This document shows, piece after piece, positions 1 to 8,257 of a stretch of DNA of 64,000 nt. The notes under the pieces are model-generated. The model was not told the DNA's origin and searched no databases. It saw nothing but the letters and a program-made list of their open reading frames with translations. The position numbers were made by a program, and so were the translations under genes. This DNA comes from Bog-473 sp963730785 (lineage in GTDB: Bacteria; Actinomycetota; Acidimicrobiia; Acidimicrobiales; RAAP-2): NCBI GenBank assembly GCA_963730785.1, contig CAVSTF010000010.1, positions 1,054,001 through 1,118,000 of the forward strand. The letters are read 5' to 3'. Positions within the stretch are counted from its first letter, which is position 1. Each line of letters starts with the position of its first letter.

Positions 1-175
1 ATCCACGCGCTTGGCACCCGAAGTGCATTTACGTCCCTTGCTGGTCGAATTAGGTGCTTCGGTACCGACCCGAGGCATTTACGTCACCGAAGAGCAGTTC
101 GACAGGCTTGAAGAATTGATCGCCAAATGGCTCGTCACGGCGCGACCACTTCTTCAGGCTGCTCTTCGAGAATAA
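1..175 (+). CDS. NADPH-dependent FMN reductase family protein, C-terminal end only
   Basis: The frame starting at base 2 is open from the window edge to a TAA at 173-175 and gives 57 residues. The text includes RPLLVELGAS and RGIYVTEEQFD, which resembles the C-terminus of NADPH:FMN reductase (SsuE-like flavodoxin-fold) proteins, where the last helices follow a 'LRPLLVELGA' stretch. The nucleotide- and flavin-binding part lies outside the window, so the assignment rests only on this tail. It converges with metX, 27 bases away. Confidence 0.6.
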   Translation, partial: STRLAPEVHLRPLLVELGASVPTRGIYVTEEQFDRLEELIAKWLVTARPLLQAALRE

Positions 176-202
176 GTTGGCTCGGTTGGTTCGGTGTTTG
201 GT

Positions 203-1324
203 CTAGCGCAATGCATCAGCGACAATCTGTCCGACTTGTTCAATTTCGAGCAGAAATCCGTCGTGCCCTGAGCGAGAACGAACCACATGAACCGGTTGGC
301 TCGTCGTGAGGTGGCTTGCTATGTCCTCTTGTTCCTCCAACGGGTAGAGCCGATCGGAATCAATGCCGGCCATCGTGACGTCAGCCTGGATGCCAGCCAG
401 GGCTCTCCCAACTCCGCCTCGATCCCGCCCAATGTCGTGGTGATTCATCGCTTCGGTCAGCACCACATAGGAGTTCGGATCGAACCGTTGCGACAGTTTC
501 TCGCCGTGATGCTGCAGGTAGGACTCGACGGCGTATCGGCCACCCTTGAAGGGATCTTCTTGGCCCTGCGGCTGACGGCCAAATCGAACTTGTAGCTCTG
601 ATTCGGTGCGGTACGTGTAGTGACCGATACCCCGGGCAATCGAGAGCCCTTCGACGGGACGCGATCCCGTGCTGTAGTAGTCACCCCCATGGAAGGCTGG
701 ATCAGAGCGAATGGCTCGGACTTGTAATGAGCAGAGGGCGATCTGATTCGCACTGGCGGCTGCCCCAACGGCCAGAATCACCGCCTTCGCGACCCGGTCC
801 GGTTGGCCCACGCACCACTCCAGCGCTCGCATGCCTCCCATGGAGCCCCCGATGATGGCCGCCCATGCGTCGATGCCAAGTTGATCAGCCAGGGCAATTT
901 CGGCCGCCACCTGATCGCGCACCGTGATCAGCGGGAATCGTGAACCGTAGGGCCGTCCATCCGGAGCTTCCGATGCTGGACCGGTGGTTCCTTGACAGCC
1001 ACCGAGCACATTGGGACAGACGACAAAGTAGTGATCGGTATCGAGCGGCGCGCCCGGACCGATCAGGCCATCCCACCACCCACGCTGCCCATGGCCCGGA
1101 CCAGTTGAGCCGGCCGCATGGGCATCACCCGTCAGGGCATGCAGCACCAGCACCGCATTGGAACGAGCGGCGTCGAGTTCTCCCCAGGTTTCATAGGCCA
1201 TCACCACATTGCCTAAGTGGCCGCCGGCCTCGAGAGCGAAATCTGCCGGACCAAAGGCTGCGAATTGACGCCGACCCGGATCGTCTCCGGGCAGCCACAC
1301 CCCTGGGTACGGCCTCGGGATCAT
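203..1324 (-). CDS. metX: Homoserine O-acetyltransferase (MetX family)
   Basis: The product (373 aa) is an alpha/beta hydrolase of the MetX family, which moves an acetyl group from acetyl-CoA to homoserine to feed methionine synthesis by direct sulfhydrylation. The nucleophile Ser sits in GGSMGG near residue 160, and the catalytic His is in GHDGFL near the C-terminus. The upstream strand segment LHALTGDAH and the NVLGGCQG oxyanion region are typical of MetX. The ATG overlaps the metY stop codon in an ATGA, so the two are translationally coupled. Some family members use succinyl-CoA instead; sequence alone does not settle this. Confidence 0.93.
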   Translation of the reverse strand: MIPRPYPGVWLPGDDPGRRQFAAFGPADFALEAGGHLGNVVMAYETWGELDAARSNAVLVLHALTGDAHAAGSTGPGHGQRGWWDGLIGPGAPLDTDHYFVVCPNVLGGCQGTTGPASEAPDGRPYGSRFPLITVRDQVAAEIALADQLGIDAWAAIIGGSMGGMRALEWCVGQPDRVAKAVILAVGAAASANQIALCSLQVRAIRSDPAFHGGDYYSTGSRPVEGLSIARGIGHYTYRTESELQVRFGRQPQGQEDPFKGGRYAVESYLQHHGEKLSQRFDPNSYVVLTEAMNHHDIGRDRGGVGRALAGIQADVTMAGIDSDRLYPLEEQEDIASHLTTSQPVHVVRSRSGHDGFLLEIEQVGQIVADALR

Positions 1325-2616
1325 GCTCCCTTGGCGGCGCGGAATCCGGCGTCGAGGTCGGCCAGGATGTCGTCGATTGATTCGATGCCAACCGAAAGGC
1401 GAACCAGGTCGGGCGTGACACCCGTCGTCGTCTGCTCAGCTTCGGTGAGCTGCGAATGCGTGGTCGACGCCGGGTGAATGGCCAGACTGCGTACGTCACC
1501 AACGTTGGCCAAATGGCTGAAGAGTTCCAGGCCTTCAATGAACCGGCGACCAGCCTCAGCCCCACCGGCGATACCAAAGGCAATAATGGCGCCGCCGCCC
1601 TTGGGCAGGTAGCGCTTCTGGCGGTCGTGCCAAGGGCTTGACTCGAGTCCTGGGTAGGCCACCCAAGAGACTTCGTCGCGACCCTCCAACCACTGGGCCA
1701 CCGCGGTGGCGTTCTGGACGTGACGTTCCATGCGGAGACTCAGGGTCTCGAGCCCTTGAAGGAAGAGGAACGAGTTCAACGGAGCGATGGCGGCACCGAC
1801 GTCACGCAGGTATTGAAGGCGGGCTTTCAGTGCGAACCGGGCGGGGAACAATGATGCAGGCAGGTTGCCGAAGACCAGACCGTGGTAGCTCGGATCGGGC
1901 TCGGTGAAGCCAGGGAAACGTCCACTGCCTTCGTAGTCAAACTTGCCGCCATCGATAATGACGCCACCAATGGAGGTGCCATGGCCGCCGATGAACTTGG
2001 TGGCCGAGTGGACCACGATGTCAGCGCCGTGGAGGAGCGGTTGTGCCAAGTACGGAGTGGCCAGCGTGCTGTCGACCACCAGGGGAATCTTGTGTTCATG
2101 GGCCACGCCCGAAACGCCCTCGAAGTCGAGCACGTCGCCTTTGGGATTACCCAGCGTCTCAGCGAAGAACGCCCTTGTGTTCGGTCGGATCGCCGCACGC
2201 CAGGCGTCAAGGTCGTCGGGGTCGACAAAGGTCGTTTCGATGCCGAGCTTGGGCAATGTGTAGTGCAGGAGGTTGTAGGTCCCGCCGTAGAGGGAGGCTG
2301 AAGAGACGATGTGGCCGCCATTCTCAGCCAGGTTCAAGAGGGCAATGGTCTCGGCCGCCTGACCACTGGCCACAGCGAGGGCGGCGACGCCGCCTTCAAG
2401 CGACGCGATCCGTTCCTCGAAAACGGCCTGCGTCGGATTCATGATCCGGGTGTAGATGTTGCCCAGTTCTTCCAAGCCGAAGAGGGCGGCGGCGTGAGCC
2501 GTGTCACGGAACGTGTAGCTCGTGGTCTGGTAGATCGGTACTGCTCGCGCCCCGGTGGTCGGATCGGGAACGGCGCCTGCATGAACCTGTCGAGTCTCAA
2601 AACCCCAATCAGACAT
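1321..2616 (-). CDS. metY: O-acetylhomoserine sulfhydrylase (MetY)
   Basis: This 431-residue PLP enzyme of the Cys/Met metabolism family makes homocysteine from O-acetylhomoserine and sulfide. It has the full family layout: QVHAG at the N-terminus, YQTTSY, the SGQAAE substrate loop, and the PLP lysine in HSATKFIGGHG near residue 210. Length fits MetY (about 430 aa) rather than the shorter cystathionine gamma-synthases (about 390). It is first in the metY-metX operon. A promoter overlapping an Rrf2/IscR-like inverted repeat lies 59-86 bases upstream (see the 2675-2702 entry). Confidence 0.95.
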   Translation of the reverse strand: MSDWGFETRQVHAGAVPDPTTGARAVPIYQTTSYTFRDTAHAAALFGLEELGNIYTRIMNPTQAVFEERIASLEGGVAALAVASGQAAETIALLNLAENGGHIVSSASLYGGTYNLLHYTLPKLGIETTFVDPDDLDAWRAAIRPNTRAFFAETLGNPKGDVLDFEGVSGVAHEHKIPLVVDSTLATPYLAQPLLHGADIVVHSATKFIGGHGTSIGGVIIDGGKFDYEGSGRFPGFTEPDPSYHGLVFGNLPASLFPARFALKARLQYLRDVGAAIAPLNSFLFLQGLETLSLRMERHVQNATAVAQWLEGRDEVSWVAYPGLESSPWHDRQKRYLPKGGGAIIAFGIAGGAEAGRRFIEGLELFSHLANVGDVRSLAIHPASTTHSQLTEAEQTTTGVTPDLVRLSVGIESIDDILADLDAGFRAAKGA

Positions 2617-2674
2617 TTGTAATTGACTCCTTCGATTGCATTCCCAACGCCGACGGCTGGAAGCTAGGCATCAA

Positions 2675-2702
2675 TCCTTACAAATCCGACTGCTTTAGTC
2701 AA
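2675..2702 (-). promoter_or_regulatory. metY promoter with overlapping Rrf2/IscR-type inverted repeat
   Basis: On the minus strand TTGACT (2697-2702) and TAAGGA (2675-2680) are spaced by 16 bases, a plausible -35/-10 pair. Overlapping the -35 is the dyad GACT-AAAGC-AGTC (2688-2700), flanked as TTGACTAAAGCAGTCGG. This matches the core of the IscR type 1 consensus (YYGACTRWWWYAGTCRR) at all but one position. Rrf2-family regulators control cysteine/methionine or Fe-S genes in many bacteria. The regulator itself is not in this window. Confidence 0.55.
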
Positions 2703-2735
2703 CTAATGGGGCTGGTAGGCAACCGGAGCTCACGC

Positions 2736-3137
2736 TCAAGCGGTCATATCGACGGCGTTCACCCGTGTTGGGTGAATGGTGACGACGACTCGGCTTCCAT
2801 TGGGACCGTCAAAGTTCCGCAGGTCCGCTCCATACTTCGCCCCCACCCGACCGGCGAAGACATACTCCGGATCGTCGACAATTTCGGCATCGCCCCGCAC
2901 CTCGAGATAGCGAGTCGCTGCGCTGGGATCGAGGATGAAAAACGTCACGGCCGGATTGGCCTGCAAGTTCTTCACCTTCTGGCGAGCGCTGTTAAGCGAA
3001 ATCTTCACGGACTCACCGTCTTTCAGAAACCACACCGCACTCAGTTGGGGCCTTCCATCCGCGCCAACCGTGGCCAATATGCCCGTCGCTGAGTCGAGCA
3101 GGTCCTGATGAGTTGAGGGAATCTCCGCTGGGGGCAT
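2736..3137 (-). CDS. PPOX-class (F420-type) split-barrel oxidoreductase
   Basis: A small flavin/deazaflavin-binding split beta-barrel protein of 133 aa. The opening LLDSATGILATVGADGRPQLSAVWFLKDG is the usual first-strand pattern of PPOX/FDOR-B proteins, and the later SARQKVKNLQANPAVTFFILDP segment matches the 'KxxNLxxNPxVxL' region that contacts the cofactor phosphate. Family members use F420 (or FMN) to reduce diverse substrates. The physiological substrate cannot be inferred. I chose the ATG at 3137; a TTG two codons upstream is possible. It is transcribed toward metY's promoter but is a separate unit. Confidence 0.75.
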   Translation of the reverse strand: MPPAEIPSTHQDLLDSATGILATVGADGRPQLSAVWFLKDGESVKISLNSARQKVKNLQANPAVTFFILDPSAATRYLEVRGDAEIVDDPEYVFAGRVGAKYGADLRNFDGPNGSRVVVTIHPTRVNAVDMTA

Positions 3138-3323
3138 GGTCAATTCAACTGCGCCGAAGGCCCGAACATTCCGGACTCACCAAAATGGGCAGCTTTTCTT
3201 CCCAATCTGGAAAAGCCCTCATATCAAGAGGAGCGGCACGGCCCGATAGGCGCGACACGCGGCTGGTTTGGCAAGATGGGCCGAGTTGAAGTGCCAGTAT
3301 CGACGTCTGACCAGGGGGGCATT

Positions 3324-3782
3324 GTGACAACCACCGAATCCATTCCGAGTGCCATTCACATTGGGGCCGATGAACTTCCTTTTGTCGAAATCGGGGGTGG
3401 GAACAAGCTCAAGGTCATTCAGGTCAAGCCTGAGGAAGGTCTCTGGATCGTTGAGAACATCTTCCAGGCCGGCTACGAAGTGCAGAAGCACCGTCACACC
3501 GGACCGGTCTACGCCTATACGACGTCCGGAGCGTGGAAGTACAAGGAATACGACTACGTCAATCGGGCCGGATCTTTCCTGTACGAACCCGCTGGATCCA
3601 TCCACACTCTGCAGTGCGTCGAAGACAACACCCGGGTCTGGTTCCAGATGTACGGCGTCAACCTCAATCTTGACGACGACGGCAACGTGGAGAGCGTGTT
3701 CGATGGGGCCGGAGCCCTGGAGGCCTACCTTGCCCTCGCCGAGGTGGAAGGATTCCCTCGGCCCAACGTGTTGGTGTCATAA
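3324..3782 (+). CDS. Cupin dioxygenase, 2,4'-dihydroxyacetophenone dioxygenase/ChrR-like
   Basis: A single-domain cupin of 152 aa. The first cupin motif is seen as YEVQKHRHTGPVYAY (two His plus a Glu-equivalent position changed to Val/Tyr context), and the second as GSFLYEPAGSIHTL, which supplies the last metal His. This arrangement is typical of the 2,4'-dihydroxyacetophenone dioxygenase-like cupins, non-haem iron enzymes that cleave a C-C bond next to a carbonyl. The start is the GTG at 3324, preceded by AGGGGGG. The two amidohydrolases that follow on the same strand suggest one catabolic unit; the true substrate is unknown. Confidence 0.7.
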   Translation: MTTTESIPSAIHIGADELPFVEIGGGNKLKVIQVKPEEGLWIVENIFQAGYEVQKHRHTGPVYAYTTSGAWKYKEYDYVNRAGSFLYEPAGSIHTLQCVEDNTRVWFQMYGVNLNLDDDGNVESVFDGAGALEAYLALAEVEGFPRPNVLVS

Positions 3783-3827
3783 GTCAGAGCTTCATTTCAC
3801 TTCGTAGTTCCAAGGGGGGACCCGTAT

Positions 3828-4706
3828 ATGGCTATGCCCACCGGCGTGGGGGCCGTCGACACAATGATCGCCTTTCCGCACGGCGACATGAAGGCGCTCT
3901 ATGCCTTCATCACCCGTCAGACCAAGGACGCCCAGTCCAAAGAAGAGTTCGAGTTTCCGGCGGAATACATGTTCAAAGATGTGCCGGACAAGAACCTTAA
4001 GGACAGCGTTGATCCGGTTGCCGTCACTCTCGGCGAAATGGATCGCTGGGGAGTTGAAAAGGGGCTCATTGGTGTTGAGGAGGCCAACGGCGTCGGTATA
4101 GATGCCCTGAAGCGCTATCCCGATCGCTTTATCCCCTCCATGTCAGTCGATCCCAACGACGGCATGGACGGCATCCGTCGCATGGTCAAGTACTACGAGA
4201 CATTGGGCATCCGGGCCGTAGGCGTGTTCCCGTCCGGCACCTTCCCGCAGGTAGCCATCAACGACAAGAAGATGTACCCGATCTACGCCAAGTGCGTCGA
4301 ACTATCGATCCCACTCTTCTGCTGCGCTGGCGTGCCGGGGCCACGCCTCAAAATGGCGCCCCAGCACGTGGAGCTCATTGATGAGGTGATGTACGACTTC
4401 CCTGAATTGGTGTTCGTCACCCGTCACGGTTGCGAACCCTGGACGGAGCTGGCCATCAAACTCATGCTCAAGTGGCCAGGGTTGCACTACTCCACCAGTG
4501 CCTTCGCCCCCAAGTACTACCCGAAAGACATCATCGACTTCGCCAACTCGCGCGGAGCCGACAAGATCATTTATGCCGGCTACTTCCCCATGGGGTTGTC
4601 ATTGGAGCGGATCATGACGGAGATGCAAAAGGTGCCCTTCAAGGACGAAGTCTGGCCAAAGTTCTTGCGCACCAACGCGCTGCGAGTGTTGGGACTGGAC
4701 AAGTGA
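3828..4706 (+). CDS. Amidohydrolase_2 family protein (ACMSD/decarboxylase-like), first of pair
   Basis: A 292-residue TIM-barrel amidohydrolase-2 protein. Family members decarboxylate or hydrolyse carboxylated aromatic or ring-opened compounds. Recognisable parts are the active-site-loop style segments RHGCEPW (near residue 200) and KIIYAGYFPMG near the C-terminus, where canonical enzymes have 'xxxSDYP' with the metal Asp. Here that Asp is replaced (YAGYFPMG) and the N-terminal HxH is not obvious, since DTMIAFPHG stands there. So metal binding may be altered or lost. The stop overlaps the GTG of the next amidohydrolase, suggesting a hetero-oligomer or tight co-expression. Confidence 0.75.
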   Translation: MAMPTGVGAVDTMIAFPHGDMKALYAFITRQTKDAQSKEEFEFPAEYMFKDVPDKNLKDSVDPVAVTLGEMDRWGVEKGLIGVEEANGVGIDALKRYPDRFIPSMSVDPNDGMDGIRRMVKYYETLGIRAVGVFPSGTFPQVAINDKKMYPIYAKCVELSIPLFCCAGVPGPRLKMAPQHVELIDEVMYDFPELVFVTRHGCEPWTELAIKLMLKWPGLHYSTSAFAPKYYPKDIIDFANSRGADKIIYAGYFPMGLSLERIMTEMQKVPFKDEVWPKFLRTNALRVLGLDK

Positions 4707-5893
4707 GCCTCGACTACACGACCTTCGACGCCGATAACCATTACTACGAGGCCACCGACGCCTTTACTCGGCACATGGATCCCAGCATGGCCCGGCGCGC
4801 CATGCAGTGGGCTGACATCAATGGACGTCAGCGTTTGCTGGTCGGCGGAAAAGTCAATCGCTTCATACCCAATCCGACCTTCGATCCCGTCGCCAAGCCC
4901 GGCAGTTTGGATGAGTACTTCCGAGGGCGGAATCCGGGCTCCAAGGACCTGGTCACACTGTTTGGCGACCTCGAACCCATCCGCCCCGAGTACCGGGACC
5001 GCTCGGCTCGACTGGCCGTGATGGACGCTCAGGGAATCGACGGCTGCTTCCTCTTCCCGACTCTCGGTGTCGGGATGGAAGAAGCGCTGGCGCAGGATCC
5101 CGATGCCCTCATTGCCGCCTTTCATGCCTTCAACCTCTGGCTACATGAGGACTGGGGCTACGCCTACCAAGAGCGCATCTTTGCCGCCCCGATGATCACC
5201 TTGGTCGACGTTGACGCTGCCGTGGCCGAGCTCGAAGCCGTGCTGGAGCGAGACGCCCGCGTGGTCTGCATCAAAGGTGGACCGGTGCATTTCCGAACCG
5301 GCGGGATGACGTCGCCAGCCGATGCCCGCTTCGACCCCTTCTGGGCCCGGGTCAATGAGTCGGGCGTCACTATCGGCATCCATTCGGGCGATGCCGGCTA
5401 CAACCGGTACGTCGACGACTGGGAGGACCACGGGGACTTTCGGGCCTTCGCCTTCTCCGCGCTCAAAATGGTGTTGAGCGCTGATCGCCCGCCCTACGAA
5501 ACCATGGCCGCTTTGATCTGCCAGGGACTCTTTGACCGCTTCCCCAATGTCCGCGTCGCCAGCATCGAATCAGGCGCTGAGTGGGTCCCGGCGTTGCTCA
5601 AGAAGCTGAAGAAAGCATTCGGCCAGAATCCAAACGCCTTTGCCTCGAATCCGATCGAAACCTTCCGTGAGCACGTGTGGGTGGCGCCCTTCTACGAGGA
5701 CGACCTGGCCGGACTGAAGGAATCGATCGGCCTTGACCGGATCCTGTTCGGTTCGGACTGGCCCCACGCCGAGGGACTGTCCGAGCCGTCGGACTTCGCC
5801 CTGGATCTGCGCCGCAACGGCTTCAACGAGGTTGAAATCCGCCAGATCATGGACGAGAACGGACGCGTGCTGGCCAAACGCCGAGCTGCCTGA
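4703..5893 (+). CDS. Amidohydrolase_2 family protein, second of pair
   Basis: A 396-residue metal-dependent hydrolase or decarboxylase of the amidohydrolase-2 family. FDADNHYYE at the N-terminus is the common 'DxDxHxxE' variant of the metal motif. GIHSGD near the middle provides a metal or catalytic His, and ILFGSDWPHAEG near residue 350 carries the Asp of the canonical SDxPH(x)E motif. All expected catalytic positions are therefore present, unlike in the preceding paralogue. Start: the GTG at 4703 overlaps the previous stop (GTGA). I rejected the much earlier in-frame starts because they run through the upstream gene. Confidence 0.82.
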   Translation: MSLDYTTFDADNHYYEATDAFTRHMDPSMARRAMQWADINGRQRLLVGGKVNRFIPNPTFDPVAKPGSLDEYFRGRNPGSKDLVTLFGDLEPIRPEYRDRSARLAVMDAQGIDGCFLFPTLGVGMEEALAQDPDALIAAFHAFNLWLHEDWGYAYQERIFAAPMITLVDVDAAVAELEAVLERDARVVCIKGGPVHFRTGGMTSPADARFDPFWARVNESGVTIGIHSGDAGYNRYVDDWEDHGDFRAFAFSALKMVLSADRPPYETMAALICQGLFDRFPNVRVASIESGAEWVPALLKKLKKAFGQNPNAFASNPIETFREHVWVAPFYEDDLAGLKESIGLDRILFGSDWPHAEGLSEPSDFALDLRRNGFNEVEIRQIMDENGRVLAKRRAA

Positions 5894-6089
5894 CCTAGCC
5901 CAGATCAAACGATTGTTAGATAGGTCGGATGCCACCCTGGTCCGGCGCCAGTCGATACGCTTGACGCATCGTTTTCACCCGCAAGAGTGGTGGGAAGCAA
6001 TTGCGAAACATGCGTGTTGTACCTGATGTGGGAGAAGTCACGCAGGCTTGGGGCCGGCGCACGCATCACGCCGGCCGGACGTGGACGTC
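5894..6089. other. Intergenic stretch with hairpin before the DMT transporter
   Basis: About 196 bases without a gene. The only clear structure is a stem-loop at 6052-6076: GGCCGGCG, a 9-base loop, then CGCCGGCC, a perfect 8-bp stem. It ends 13 bases before the transporter ATG. No run of T follows, so it does not look like an intrinsic terminator. It could act in the leader of the transporter mRNA. Confidence 0.5.
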
Positions 6090-7010
6090 ATGACGTTCAG
6101 GGTGATTCTGCTGGCCCTATCGGCCAGCGCCTTCACCGCCTTGGCGTCGGTGGCTCAACGACGCGCCGCTGCTCCCGCCCCCGAGGACATGCGATTCAGT
6201 TGGCACCTCGTGGTCTACCTCCTGCGTCGTCCTGTGTGGTTCCTCGGCATTGCCAGCATGATTTTGGGCTTTGTCTTCCAGGTGGCCGCCCTCCGATACG
6301 GGAGCCTGAGTCTGGTGCAACCGCTGATCGCCACCGAGCTGGTCATCGTCTTCGGCGTCATCGCGCTGCATGACCGCCACCGGGTCCACTCTCGGGACTG
6401 GCTGTCCGCCATCGGCATGGTCATTGGGCTTGGGGTGTTCCTGCGGCTGGCTCGTCCCACGGTGGGTCACACTCATGCATCGGCGCCGCTGTGGATTCTG
6501 GCCGGATCATTGACCTTCGTCCTGGCCGGACTCCTGGCTGCCGTGGCCTACCTGCCGATTCGAGGCATCCAGCCCAGCTCGGGTCGCAAGGCGGCACTGC
6601 TGGGCATCGCCGCTGCAACCGGATTTGGATTCGTGGCCGCCGTGGTGAAGGAGTTGAGCACTCACCTGTCCCAAGGACCGGTTGGGGTGTTTTCCAACTG
6701 GTCACCCTACGTATTGCTGCTTTCCGGAGCGGCCGCCATGTTTTTGGCCTCCAATGCGTTTCAAGCCGGATCGCTCGCTGCCTCGCAGCCAGGTCTCACT
6801 TTGGTTGATCCGCTCGTGGCCAGTCTGCTTGGCGTAGTGCTCTTCGGTGACCGGCTGAATCTCCACCCAGCGGCGGTGGTCGGCGAACTCCTCGCGCTGG
6901 TCGCCATTGTGGGCAGCGTGGTCTTCTTGAGCCGCAGCCCACTCGTGCAAGATACCGAGCCGGAGTCCGCCAGCCTTCCGCTCCGATCCTCGGTGGTTGC
7001 GCACCACTGA
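6090..7010 (+). CDS. DMT-superfamily (EamA-like) membrane transporter
   Basis: Roughly 306 residues with about ten hydrophobic segments, beginning directly with VILLALSASAFTALASVAQ. The two-repeat design of EamA/DMT proteins is visible, and the second half ends with TLVDPLVASLLGVVLFGDRL, the usual 'P(L/V)xAxxxGxxxxgE' helix pair. The family exports or imports small metabolites such as amino acids, nucleosides or cations; the substrate cannot be told here. I chose the ATG at 6090. A GTG at 6081 and an earlier ATG at 6048 are in frame, but the latter would place charged residues before the first helix. Confidence 0.8.
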   Translation: MTFRVILLALSASAFTALASVAQRRAAAPAPEDMRFSWHLVVYLLRRPVWFLGIASMILGFVFQVAALRYGSLSLVQPLIATELVIVFGVIALHDRHRVHSRDWLSAIGMVIGLGVFLRLARPTVGHTHASAPLWILAGSLTFVLAGLLAAVAYLPIRGIQPSSGRKAALLGIAAATGFGFVAAVVKELSTHLSQGPVGVFSNWSPYVLLLSGAAAMFLASNAFQAGSLAASQPGLTLVDPLVASLLGVVLFGDRLNLHPAAVVGELLALVAIVGSVVFLSRSPLVQDTEPESASLPLRSSVVAHH

Positions 7011-7063
7011 AGCACCCCGGCCAGTCGCCCCCCGCCAGTGCGTGACGTTGCGACTACCTTTTT

Positions 7064-7092
7064 CCTCGAGCGGATCTCCGATCCCGCTGAGG
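7064..7092 (+). promoter_or_regulatory. Leader hairpin overlapping the ribosome-binding site of the SGNH gene
   Basis: CCTC + AGCGGATC pairs with GATC-CCGCT + GAGG across a 3-base loop, with one single-base bulge on each side. The right arm ends in GAGG, which is the first part of the ribosome-binding sequence GAGGAAAGGG just before the ATG at 7103. Folding would partly hide the ribosome-binding site, so translational control is conceivable. Seen by eye only; no folding energy was computed. Confidence 0.35.
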
Positions 7093-7102
7093 AAAGGGTT
7101 CC

Positions 7103-8257
7103 ATGCAGAACATTGCACTCGAAGGCGGTCCGATTGAAGTAGTCGGTGCCCTCGATCTCGATCACTCCCCCACCGGCCTTGTACCCCGACGGTTGCCGGC
7201 TTGGACTCGACCTCAGATTCCAGATCTCTTCATGGACGTGGTGGTGCAGCTGCCATCCGGCGTACGCCTGCGATTCGCCACCACATCCACCCGCATCGAA
7301 CTCGATGTGATGCTGACCAACCTCTCTCGCCCACCGATGCCGCAGATGGCCGCCGTGTTTGACCTGGTGATCGATGGTGAAGTGGTGGCCCAACAGCAGT
7401 CCACGGAAGGCCACCTCATTATTTTGGGACCCAACGGCCCAGCCGACATCTCGTTCGCGGCCGGCGAACCAACCACCCTGACCTTTGAAGATCTGCCCGC
7501 CGGCATGAAGGTGGTCGAGATATGGCTTCCCCAAGCATCTGGGGTGGAGCTCCGCTCACTCCGGGTTGAGGATGGCGCTTTGGCTGAGGCGGCGGCGCCA
7601 GACCCGTCCCCTTATTGGGTGCACTACGGCAGCTCCATCAGTCACTGCATTGAAGCGACATCGCCCACTGCTACCTGGCCCGCCGTGGCCGCTCGTCAGG
7701 CCGGCGTCACGCTGCACAGTCTGGGGCTGGCCGGCCAGTGCATGCTCGATCAATTCGTGGCCCGCACCATCGCCGACCTTCCAGCCGATGTGATCAGCTT
7801 GAAGGTCGGCATCAACGTGGTCAACGGGGACACGCTTCGCGAACGCACATTCGGACCGGCGTTGCACGGATTCCTCGACACCATCCGAGCCAAGCAGCCC
7901 GACACACCCATCCTGCTGGTGTCGCCAATCTTTTGTCCTTCGGCCGAAGACAAACCGGGACCGACCATTCCCAATGCGGAAGGGAACTACATCACGGTCG
8001 ATGGCCTGGAGGACCTCCGCCTCACCTGCTTGACCTTGAACAAAATTCGTAGCGCCATTTCATCCATCGTGGACGTGCGGCGAGGCCTGGGCGACACGAA
8101 TCTCCACTACCTCAACGGCCTTGAGCTCTTTGGTGCTGATGATGCGGGCGATCTGCATGACGATCTACATCCCAACGCGGCGGGCTATGTCCGCATCGGC
8201 CAGCGCTTCGCCGAGCTGGCCTTCGGGGTCGACGGCCCCCTCGCTTCAGCCCACTAA
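7103..8257 (+). CDS. SGNH/GDSL-type hydrolase with N-terminal beta domain
   Basis: A 384-residue protein. The first ~165 residues form a beta-rich accessory domain (as in CE2/CE3-like carbohydrate esterases), followed by an SGNH hydrolase domain. Visible blocks are HYGSSIS with the Ser nucleophile, LGLAGQ (Gly/Gln block), KVGINVVNG (Asn block) and DDLHPNAAGY with the Asp-His pair of block V. No signal peptide is seen, so it is probably cytoplasmic. Next to GH130 and GH1 genes, an acyl-esterase role on sugars is likely but unproven. Its 3' end overlaps the convergent GH130 gene by 12 bases. Confidence 0.78.
   Translation: MQNIALEGGPIEVVGALDLDHSPTGLVPRRLPAWTRPQIPDLFMDVVVQLPSGVRLRFATTSTRIELDVMLTNLSRPPMPQMAAVFDLVIDGEVVAQQQSTEGHLIILGPNGPADISFAAGEPTTLTFEDLPAGMKVVEIWLPQASGVELRSLRVEDGALAEAAAPDPSPYWVHYGSSISHCIEATSPTATWPAVAARQAGVTLHSLGLAGQCMLDQFVARTIADLPADVISLKVGINVVNGDTLRERTFGPALHGFLDTIRAKQPDTPILLVSPIFCPSAEDKPGPTIPNAEGNYITVDGLEDLRLTCLTLNKIRSAISSIVDVRRGLGDTNLHYLNGLELFGADDAGDLHDDLHPNAAGYVRIGQRFAELAFGVDGPLASAH

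Noticed and set aside
4430..4702. In-frame 5' extension of the second amidohydrolase
   Set aside because: It lies wholly inside the first amidohydrolase on the same strand, while the GTG at 4703 fits a GTGA overlap and begins the known fold.
5894..6089. Intrinsic terminator or known riboswitch before the DMT gene
   Set aside because: No T-run follows the hairpin and I could not match a known riboswitch consensus, so only a plain hairpin is recorded.
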